Assembly: GCA_000934455.1 (NCBI GenBank)
Contig: KN889933.1
Coordinates: forward strand, 16,281-48,389
DNA: 32,109 bases
Source of the DNA: Apostichopus parvimensis
Lineage: Eukaryota > Echinodermata > Holothuroidea > Aspidochirotida > Stichopodidae
Direction: 5' to 3'
The position numbers were made by a program, and so were the translations under genes. The notes below the pieces were generated by a model. It made no database searches. It saw nothing but the letters and a program-made list of their open reading frames with translations, and was not told where the DNA came from. Positions 17,901 to 29,900 of the stretch are shown here, piece after piece. Position 1 is the stretch's first letter; each line of letters starts with the position of its first letter.

Positions 17901-20900
17901 ATCTAGGGGCCTATGTGATGGAGATTTCTGTCATGAACGATTTCCCAAACCAGCGATCAGGGGTTAATTACAGCGCTAGCTCCATCCTCAGCACACTAAA
18001 TACTCATATATTAATTATAGGGGGTTAACACTTATGTATTTCTTTATCCAGCTCCATCCTGAACACAAGTTAAAAGCCCACCCACATTGTTTTAACCATT
18101 CCCTATATCTCCATTCTCAGCACACTCATTATGTTGCTCAAAGGTTTCCCCCGCCTTTTAATGTAACTGCTTCACATCAAAACTGTTCAACGCACAACCA
18201 GTTAAAGGCATTGAAGACTCGCCCCAAACTGCAGGCGGCCATCTGAAAAAGTTAACTTTCTGTTGCTTGCAAGTGACGTTTGTTTGTGTCGCTACAAAAT
18301 GCAGACAGTAATGAAACATGATACCTTGTTATCTTTAGCTGGACCTGAGGTGTCCATCGCTGTATCGTTTGTATACTGTGCTGTGGGTATTGACCGAAGC
18401 TGTATGTATTGACTGTACACTTGTGCCTTGTAGCAAGCTGTGTATGTATTTTCTGGGGTCGATGGTGGTGTTTAACACTTCTGTTACACTTCATTCAAAA
18501 CTAGGTCAAATAACCGGCATTAGACGTTTCTTTTTGCGCGAGTCTTCACACCCTTTAGGGTCATTCCGCCTCAAATCAACCAATTTTCTGAAAAGTTCCC
18601 AGGTGACCCTCTCAGATTTGATGAAATTTCATAAGAATGATTGAGTATCTACTTATACATCAAATTTCAGCTTTGGCACTCAATTCCTTCATGGTAGGTG
18701 ACAATAAGTAGATATAATATGTATGTGTAACTGGTGTTAATTTCAAAAGATGTTTCAATTGATCGCGGGGTCAAGACGGGCGGGGTCTTTTTGACCTTTT
18801 TCTGGCTGGAGCCAACTTTGGGCCCATGCCATTTCCTAATTAATGCATTGATGGGCTTATAATTGCTTATGGGTATAGACATGCACCCATAGATAATTCC
18901 CAAGGAATATAGGATTCATGTGACCCCTCATGTGGGCACAAGCTGACCTTACAAATCATAAAAAACATTTTCGGCTGAATAAAGTTCCTACTTTGGGTGA
19001 TCATAACCAGAAAAGTAAAGGAGATACAGTTAAATTGAGTGCAGATTCATGAATTTTGGCAAGAAGTTAGATAGAATACCAAATTTGAGCTCTCTACCTG
19101 GTACAAAGACTGACTTATGAGCTTTCAAAGTCGGAAAATATCACAAAAGGCACTTTTCGCGAATCGCAAACGACCAAAATGGCCGTTTCGACCAAATTTT
19201 AATGGGCCATATCTCGAAAACGACATGGAGTATGACTTAACTTTTTTGTATGTGTTCATTTGGGACATACTCAATCATTTTGATGAAGTTTCATCAAAAT
19301 CTGAGAGGGTCACCTGGGGACCACTTGTTGTTTTGACATGGAATGACCCTTTAAACAAACGGTTCACAGCATTGCCGGACATATGGTATGTTTTATAACA
19401 TCATTAAATGCACTGAGCTGGAGTTGTGCAAAGCTGTAACCCCTGATGAAACCAGCTATTAAGAAAAATTTAAATATTCCACTTTTAGAGATATCACAGA
19501 TTTTAATATTCCTTCACACACAAGGCTGAAGAGTTTAGATCAAGTCTAAATATGTGGCATCTTGTGTCACATGTGCTTCAATTTTTTAATAATTTCCTTG
19601 AAATGTACAATATTTACTTCTGTTTTGCCAAATTTGAAGTACTTATCATCAAAGCTCTTGACATTACGCAATGATAGCATCGGTTTTAGCATCAAGTTGT
19701 TATTTGTTATCTCAAAAATAAGTCAAAACCTGGTCCTAATATTTAAATTAAAGCATTTCATCCTTACTGTAAGTAGGAACGGTGGCTTTCTTTCTAGTAA
19801 GTACAAGATTCCTTCTTGATTTTAATGGTAGTCTAAGGTTGTTTATTATGTATAGTTTAATGTTAATAATTCAGACATTTAAGTTAGTAACTAGTACAAT
19901 TTCCAAACCGTTTTTTATTTCTACAGCGAGGAGCATTTCAAACCTCTCAGATGCCTATGCATCTACTATTATCGAAAAAGGTCTAAGGAGTGATCCTCAC
20001 CAAAAGAATGTCGTCGCAAAACTTGAACACTTTCATGATCGTCTGCAAGGATACCAACCAAGAGAACCAGGCATTCTTGATAAGGTAATTCACAAGAGAA
20101 TACAGTAGAAAAAGAAACCTGTATCAGCCATAGTACGTAATGCATGATTGCTGGGAGCAAGGGTACTGAAAATAACACTGCAAGCATAGGACTTTATTAA
20201 AAGTTCATTGTCAATACCTGCCAGGAATTATTGATAAAATCTAATTCATAAATGCTATGCTGAAAATATTCAGTTTTGGAACTTTGATTGCTCCTGACAG
20301 TCTTCTACTACAGTGCTAATATGTCTACAACTTAAATTTACATGAACTCATCACCTAAATTTATTGGACATCCCAAAAAGTGTTAGCGTGCACAGTAAGG
20401 TCTCTTTCTTTTAATGTTGTAAATAATTTGGCAAAGTGAAATGTCAAACAACAGGAAGAACATAATTTGACATATTGGAACTTTGTTTTATAGAACACCT
20501 TTTAACAAGCTATTACTATTGAATATTTGAACCGCATAATTTCTCTCTTCTCTGAGGGTTTCAATGCAAATGTTTTCTTTGAGTGAAACATCATGTGCAG
20601 CTTGTGCCTTTAGATATACTGGTCCTTAGACCACATATATATAGAGAAGGGTCTTTGGGAGCAAAGATTACTTGATAAACTGTATTATTCATTTTAGCGC
20701 AGATATTTGAGGACAGTATACTGCAGAACTTAAATCCTGTTATGACTTAGAGAACAATTGTGGAATTATGGTTAAATTATCTGGACAACAGAACAATGTT
20801 GAAGTAGCTTCAGTAGCACAGACCTTGTTATCTACTGTTGATGCTTGTCTTTCTTAAATAGAATTCCACCAAATTCCTCTATTGTTTTATAGCATTGTCT

Positions 20901-23900
20901 TATGTATGTTTTGTTTTTAGTTTACTTGTTACTTTTGTTCCATTTTTATATTGTTTTTGTAGGTTTTTGGCGGAACGAAACGGAAACGTGGACCAAAAGG
21001 GGTTTATCTTTATGGCACCGTCGGGACTGGGAAGACAATGTTAATGGACATGTTTTATCAAAATGCAGACGGAGAGAAGAAACTAAGAACTCACTTCAAC
21101 TCATTCATGCTGAATGTTCATGCAAGTAAGTTTCTAGTATGTGAATCATGTTGACAATTCATACAGCTTGAACTTTCTTGAACATTGAACATTCAGCACA
21201 ATAAGTGTATCAAGTAATGAGTTGAATGATGTATGGTTTTCATAGTCTCAGGGAAATTTTGAGTCAACAAATGTTTGAAGGGGACACAAACCCAATCGTT
21301 GTCTTTAGCTTACTGTTCATGACAGAGATCTTTGTGAAGAACTACTCCCCCAAACAGTTAAGAAGTTTCCTTGCTCTGTTTCGGAAGTATCCTAGTTTAA
21401 ACGTCAGAGAGCTGTCCTCTCGTAAGTCTGTGATGTCTTAGTAACACTAGGATCCAAAACCCTTGATTACGGTCTCTTTGTAATTTTCTTTTACACATTT
21501 TCATGGTAGAATGTTAAAATAGTTTGACACTGAAACCAAAGCCATCATTAGGTATTATAAGAGATTCAATATTTAATAGTCAGCATTTGCAAAGTCCTTC
21601 TCCATTACAGAAAAAAATAGATTTAATAAATGAAGAAGAAGATAAATAAATGGAAGCCCATGTGGCTCGATGATGTCACATTTAGATTGGATCAAGTCTT
21701 CATGCTTGTGTGCAAAAGAATTAAATCTGTGATATCTACCAAATGGAGTATCTCTATCACTAAAAGCAATAATGGTGGATGAGTTTGTGCTTCCTTTTTT
21801 AGGTCTTTCAATAGTAATTTTGAGATCTGAGAGTTTTTATTTCTCTTGAAATTAGTCAAATTTATACTCAGGTTCAGTTTTTATAATTTTGTTATAATAC
21901 ACATGATCATTGGTTACAAATCTTTATGTCATACTTACGTTGGTTTTGTTTCATGTTTCCATAATTGTAAATCATTCAAGTGAAAAATTGTGGAATAAAA
22001 AAATACTCATTATTATTTGATTTTATGGATTTTTTTTCTTCTTTTTCATAACAGGAATCCATGAGGTGAAGAAAACTGTTCCAAAGCACCAAAGACACAA
22101 CAAATCAAATCCATTTGATCCCATTGCTCCGGTGGCCCAGCAAATCAGCCAGGACACGTGGTTCTTATGCTTTGATGAATTTCAGGTTTGTGTGAATGGA
22201 TTTTATCCAATAAAAAAAGATTGTGTAAAAGTAAGTTGGCCTGACGTTTCGATCCTAGCAGGATCTTCTTCAGAGGCTAAATGATAAGTGACAAGTGATT
22301 GTCATTTAGCCTTTGAAGAAGATCCTGCTAGGAAATAACGTCAGGCCAACTTACTTTTACACACTAAAAAAGATTGTATACAAGTTAGATTGATGCTGAA
22401 ACCTCTACCATAATTAGATGAATGTCAAGGGCTTCAATATGTTAGATTCAGCATTTACAAAACCCATCTCCATGAAGAAATTTGATATTGTAATAAGTAG
22501 AGTAAAACATAACACAATTGAAGCATATGTGGCTTTATGATGTCATATATCTAGGCTTGATCATGTCTTTAGCTGTATGCATGAAGGAACAATGAACTTG
22601 CGATATCTCCAAAATGGGATAAGATTTTCCTTAGCTGTTGGTGGAAGTAATCAATGACAGTTTAAAGGCGCACACGGGAAAGGTTTGTCTTTGGTTTTGT
22701 ATTGTTAAAAAACTAGTTTGGAATAGAAGGTGTCGACTTGTGGTCGATAAGAGAATTATTGATGAAATGGAGGTGGTCAAAATTGATTAAAGGAGATATG
22801 CAAGAGCGCATTGAAATTGATTTTAGTAGATGGTTGGAAGTCAAATTTATGAAAACTTGGTTTCATGGTTCGTCGTTGTGTGAAATGGTTAACGGGGAAG
22901 TACAAATTAAGTTACCTTATTGATAAAGTGTAGGTCAACTTATGATTGTATTTTTAGCTTGTAAATATAAGTAATTCTTTCCTTGCTCTTTTGATAATCA
23001 TGTATTTATTGATTTCTAGTAGTTTTGTCAATTGAAAAGTCAATAAACCGGAAGAAATTAATGACAGTTATCTCAATCACATGGACCAATAATAATGGTT
23101 CAGGTTGTGTCTCATTCCACTTTCATTTCAGATCTTGTTTCATTTTTACATTCTGTCTTTCAGGTGACAGATATAGCAGACGCCATGATTCTTAAAAGGT
23201 TATTCACGGAACTCTTTCACCGAGGGGTGGTCGTGTTTGCGACTTCAAACAGACCTCCCGATGATCTCTACAAAAATGGGCTACAAAGAAGTAACTTCCT
23301 GCCCTTCATACAAGTATTGAAGGTTTGATACCAGAAATTATCCATCTCAGATAACCGTTTTAATTTTCAATTTTAATCTGTTTTAATTTTCAGTTTTAAT
23401 CTTAAAGGGAATAAATAGTGAAGCTAAAAGTAACATCGCTAGATGGTTCCAAATTAAGTGAAGAATGCATCGTTCACATCATGTTACCGTGGAAACTTGT
23501 GAATACTGAGGTTGTCACAAACTAAATGATGAAAATGATACGAAAATTGTTATTTCAATACTGTCAGATAAATGCTAAAGAGGTGACTGTGGTAATCGTT
23601 TTGAAACTAGCAGCCATTTTGTTGTTTCACTAGGATTGCTGTAAGTTACAATTTTTTTTTTTTTTTTTGTAATGATTGATATTATTTTTCACTTTTTTCT
23701 TTGATCATAGGATCATTGTGAAGTCATTCAGTTGGACTCTGGAATAGACTATAGGACAGGTAAGCTATGGTCACATCCCGGACTGATGAAGGGGGTGGCA
23801 GGAGGGTTTAGAAGGGTACTGTCTCACCGACCTGGGTGAATAAGGAGGCATGGGTAACCTTGTATTGAAGAATAATTTATTCTCATTTCAGCATAGGACA

Positions 23901-26900
23901 GGAAAAATGTGGATTTCAAATTTAGCCTGGTGACATAATTTTGCCCAGGGCCAAACCAGGTTCTTAGTGTCCATGGTGGTATCGCTAACATTGAGAAAAT
24001 TTATAAATGCACGCTGTCTTGCTGCCCACAATTAGTCAGATCAATATCTATTCAGGACTTACAATAATTTGTTACTTTGGTTTATAATATCTACAAATCC
24101 ATTTACTGCTTGTTACTTCATTAAAGCAAATGAATGTGAAATTTGAAGTGAAGTGTCTCCTATAAAAGCAATCAAATTACATTCCTTTTAATTATGATTA
24201 CTTCTTGAAAGAAGAAAACAAATTAATGAAGTCTAGTAATCTTATAGATCCCACGTACAACTACAGCAACTAGTGGTATGTACACGACTTCAAAGGTGGG
24301 GTTGCCAAGTTTCTAAACTTCCCTGACTGATTTAATGCGTGGGCTGACAGAACCTGTCTGGAAGGGCCAGGGGCTAATTATTCTGTACCAGTGTAATTGG
24401 CAGTAAATATTGATGCATTTATTTATTGTTATCTGTCTTATACAGGTTACTGTGAAATGTGTTATTGAAATCTTATTTATCTTATTATTATCATTATCAT
24501 TATTATTATCATTATTATTATTATTATCATTTTATGTTTTTGATTCATTGAAAGCTTTACCAAAGGGAGGACAGACCTTTTTTGTAAAGTCTGAAGATTC
24601 CCAAGCAGAGTATGAAAAAGTCTACAATAAAATGATCCATATGGAAGGAAAAGGTGAAGTATATTCTACAAAAATTCATTAAGTGTGCAATGTTATGATT
24701 GATTAAAAATAGAAGAAGTCCTTATCGATAAATATATATTCCAGGCATATGGCAAGGATTCATGTTAGGTAATTGTGTTCATTCATGATTCTAACTGCTC
24801 CTGTACTGTAGGTGGATTTAGGCAGTGGTTTTTGTATTCTTCTTAGTTGTTAGCTACAACGTTTAACACAATATTTCTAAGATCAAAGTACTTGGTAGTT
24901 TAATTTTAGCATGCGTAGTATACAAACATTTCTTAGTTTCGACCAATATTTTGTGTATGCACTGCTACATCAGTAGTAACTTTGGTATGTAAACATTACT
25001 TCATGCGCCTCATCTGAAATTCAATGGATGTGAAACTGATAGCTGCGTGTCAGGTGATTGGATACATACAAACAAATCTTCTTAGTACCATTTATTAATA
25101 CAGTAAAAACAGTATTGTGGTCCACTGTGTCATTGTAAACATTAGTTTGGTATGGAGAAAAATCATTTCACAAATGCCAAGTTCTCTATCTTTATAATAT
25201 AAATCAAGTAGTGGATAAAGATAGACGTTAGTAGCACAATCATTAGTGGCTGTCTAATGTCTTTTAATAACTTGTTCAGGTCTGCAGCTTGTATGTGAAT
25301 GATGATAAAAACAGTAAAACCTCTTTTATATCTTTGTCGAAGAGGTTTGCTGTTTTATCAGACGTATCACTATTGATGATGGTTACGTATCACTAATGAT
25401 GATGGTTCGGTTTGCAAAAAGATTTGCTCTTTTATCAGACGTATCACTAATGATGATGGTTACGTATCACTATTGATGATGATTTTGTTTGTAAAAAGGT
25501 TTGCTGTTTTATCAGACATATCACTAATGATGATTGTTTGGTTTGTAAATAGGTTTGCTTTTTATCAGACATAGCACTATTGATGATGGTTCGGTTTGTA
25601 AAAAGGTTTGCTTTTTTATCAGACATATCACTAATGATGATTGTTCGGTTTGTAAAAAGGTTAGTTGTTTAGCAGACGTATCACTAATGATGATGGTTAC
25701 GCACCACTGATGATGATTTTTCGGTTGTATTTGCTGTTTTAGGATACGTATCACTATTGATGATTGTTCGGTTTGTAAAAAGGTTAGTTGTTTAGCAGAC
25801 GTATCACTAATGATGATGGTTACGCACCACTGATGATGATTTTTCGGTTGTAAAAGGTTTGCTGTTTTAGGATATGTATCACTATTGATGATTGTTCGGT
25901 TTGTAAAAAGGTTAGTTGTTTAGCAGACGTATCACTTATGATGATGGTTACATATCACTACTGATGATGGTTCGGTTTGTAAAAGGTTTGCTGTTTTATC
26001 AGACATCACTATTGATCATGGTTTGGTTTTTAAAAAGGTTAGATGCTTTAGCAGACATATCACTAATCATGATGGTTCCGTTTGTAAAAAGGTTTGCTGT
26101 TTTATCAGACATATCACTAATCATGATGGTTCAGTTTGTAAAAAGGTTAGCTGTTTTATCAGACATATCACTAATGATGATGGTTTGGTTTATAATAATC
26201 CTTCAAGGAAACTCTTTACATTTCAGAAAATGACAAGAGGGTGCTAAATCATCTCGGGAGAAATCTCATGGTTCCAAAGGCATGCGGCCAAATTGCAAGG
26301 TTTTCGTTTTCTGATCTATGTGAACAGGTGGGAATACTTTGATTTAATTCTTATGAAATTATATTGCATCAGCAGTTTTCAGATTTTTATTTGTCATGAA
26401 AGAAATCTTATGGTAAAATTGATTGATTGGGAGATAATGTACATTGCAATAGTGTGTGCAAGGGGGGGGGGGGGCATCCCATGCCCTCCACCTTCATTTT
26501 AAGAGGGGAGGGGGACACTGTTCAGTTGAAGGTTGGTGCATTAGTGGTTCACATTTTCTCTAATCAGGTTCACTTTCACTTTTATATAATTATGTTGTTG
26601 TCGTTTCTTTGTAAATGTACTGCATTTTGGAAATTGGAATCTATGAATAGCTGTCAATGTGCTCATGTGTTTAAATGATTTGTCAAATGGAAATGTTTGT
26701 AAGACTAGTGTCTTTGTTTGTGGGATCATGTGGAATTAATGATGAAGGGAAACAAAGATATTTTCAACTAAGCAAAATCCATATATTTGCAATGAGACAT
26801 ACTATGGGTCTGCAGTTTTTGCCATGAGATGATGCAGACTATTTGCAGCATAACTTTTGAAACAGCCAACTTCTGTGGCAGGAAAATCTCTTTATTATAT

Positions 26901-29900
26901 CGGGCCTTAAAAATAAGTATGACTTCATTAAGAAGGGTAGAACGGCCTTAAGAAAGTTATAAGGGCCCTTAGGAAGGAGTAGAAGGGCCTTTACTTGAAT
27001 TTTGACTAATGAAGTAGGGATATATTCTCAGCATCCTTGGTGAAATTTGCCAATGGATTCTTACAAACCGTTTTATGAGATATCGATAGTTGAAGTTGTC
27101 ACAGTGTGTACAGTGTGTGTACAGTGTGTACAGTGAGTAAGCTCGTTTTTGCTCTCTTATCTCTCTTTCTCTCCCGCACCATGAGCACCCTTCCGGGTGG
27201 ATATGCACGCATTATAAATCACCGTTATTATTATTATCGTCAGTTTGATGTTGTAGTTTTAATGTTCTGTTGGGCATTATTTATCTTTTTCTTAGAGGAT
27301 CCAAAGATTATAGCAATAAATACAATGGTTATGGTGTTTATCAGTGACATGCACTCCAATCTTGAAGTAAAAAAGTTGGATGTAAAGTTATGAAGAAGAC
27401 CATAACATAAAGTCGTCAGTGTGTGCTTCTATGACATACACACCTGTTTGCTTCAAGTTTACTTTTGGTACAAAACGTGTCAACTTCAATCTCGAAAGCC
27501 GTATGTGGGAATTGGAATTAAAGGAACCTCCATCAAGATGCTTTCAATACACCAGTGAAATTCATCATGGCTTCATATCAAATAATATTAGCACTCTTGA
27601 CTTATTGTTATTTATTTTGTGTGTCTATCGTAGGCTTTAGGAGCAGTGGATTATCTTGCCATAAGCCGTGAGTTTGACATTGTTTTCATCGATGAAGTTC
27701 CTCAGATGTCACTCAGCATGAAAACGGCTGCCAGAAGATTCATCACAATGATAGATACATTCTATGATCGAAAGGTCAGTGGAATCATAATTTCTTCTCC
27801 AACCATCTAAGAAAGCTACATGCTATGACAGAGTCATTGGTCGATGTGATTCTTCACCAAAGCATAGAAATATCTGATTTACAGGTTTAGAGAATATGAC
27901 ATTTGAAACTCTTTTGGAGTTATTGGCTATGAACATGAAAAACTTCTTGTTTACGGCAGCTTTCTGGAGAATGTATAGAATACCAACAAAAGTAATAACC
28001 TCTGAAGAGATACTCTACAAAGATGATGCTTTAACTCAAGATACTCTTACAAATAAGTGAACAACAAATACACAAAAGGCAACAATAATAACAGGCACAT
28101 GCTTATATAGCAAAATCACATCAAAAGCAAATCTCTATAATAAGATATTAACCAAGTATACAATTAGGATACGTAGCCCTTTAATGGCTATATAAAACAT
28201 TTAGAATACTTACATACTAAGGGTCTGCTAAAGTAACACATGCGACGCCTCTCTGAACCAGGAGAGGAATGAAGCATATGTAAATCACATAATGCGTAAG
28301 TATGCATCGATTACGTAAGTGTGCATCGATTACATAAGTATGCAAATCGAGGAGGTGGGTATGAAAGGTCACACCCTACACACCATTAGGCGAGGGCAGC
28401 ATTGACCTTTGCCCAACCTCGACCAAGTGGAAATTTCCCTTTGATCACGCTTAGGAAATAACACACATCTGCAACGATGACAATTATATATTTCTTAAAT
28501 GAAGATGACCTGAATCATCTCAATCAATACTGCAAGGGTCAGAGAAGAACAGTTGCTGAAAGCAGAAAGGCCAGATAGAATAAAAATATGCAGGTTAGGC
28601 CGGGAATTGTGCTCAAGCCTAAGGCCTTAAGGGTCTGCCTGCCCGATAAATTGCAAGATCTTGGGTGAAATGAGCTCTATATCGCTGTCTGAATTTGACC
28701 CATAGGCTACCTATTGAGAAGTCCTGCACTAGACTGGTATATTTGAGACAATCATGAATAGTTGTATCAGTTTCTGTCGGCTTGATCCAAAATTTTACAT
28801 GGTGTGTAGGAATCTGCTGTGCTCGCTTGTAGGAAACCAGTAAGAGCTTTGTTTTAACAGTTTTTGTTGTTTTATTGAGATCTCTGCAGTAGTGCTGTGT
28901 GCAAGCTTGGGAAAGCAATTTGAAAATTTTAAGTAGGTTTTGCATGTTGTACATGTGTGTGTGCCAGATATGTGGTATTTTTATGGACACATTTCTTGGG
29001 GTATTTTTGGGCGGAAAAAGGAAAAAATTATGCTGGATCTCATTCTTCGTATCTACCTGCCTTGATATGTATTAAACAATGATCATATCAATGAATTAAA
29101 ACAAAAAAGGTTACTGTTTGAGAGCTTCAATTTGAAAGAAAGTATGACATTAATTTGCTTTGTTTGCTGTTATTGTTGGTCTGTAGGTGAAGTTGGTATT
29201 ACAAGCTGCAGTTCAAATGGAGGAAGTGTTCATCTCAGGTGACTTGACACAGCAAGATGTGGATGACAACATGGTGTTACTGGATGATCTAGGTATACAG
29301 CAGGTATGAACAGCTTAGGATAAACATATTATGTACTGTAGGTATGCAACAGGTACGAACAGCTTAGGATAAACATAACATTATGTACGGTAGGGACACA
29401 GCAGGTATGAACAGCTTAGGATAAACATTATATGTACTGTAGGTAGGCCTATACAGCAGGTATGAACAGCTTAGGATAAACATTATTACATTATGTACTG
29501 TAGGTATACAACAGGTATGAACAGCTTAGGATAAACATTACATTATGTACTGTAGGTATACAGCAGGTATGAACAGCTTAGGACAAACATTGCATCATGT
29601 ACTGTAGGTACACAGCAAGTATATACAGCTTAGTCTTCATCACTGATTATTTCACACTGGGTAACATCTTGGATGTGAAATTATACATTCTGAGGCAAGC
29701 TATAAATCAGTTCTATATTCAGGCCCACTTACAAGGTTCTGCTAAATAACTCCTTTTATTTTTGTTTTATTTTTTTATTTTGGGGGGGGCGGTTAAAGGA
29801 GGGTGTACTCCCCACACCAGCTCTTTCCCACCCCCGTTTCCAGGCCCGGCTGCATTTCTGTCCATTGATATAAATTCAATCTTTGTCACCTACAGGGTCC

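Noticed and set aside
18034..18246. 70-codon plus-strand frame as AFG1L exon 1
   Set aside because: No donor in the right phase, and its end lies in the TTAA MITE; the 14808 exon fits better.
25916..26247. Open frames with repeated peptides as a repeat-protein gene
   Set aside because: They are produced by the 54-bp minisatellite, whose unit is a multiple of three; no start context, splice support or flanking domain.
28294..28350. Three-copy 19-bp repeat as a CRISPR-like array
   Set aside because: Copies are directly adjacent without spacers, in a eukaryotic intron.
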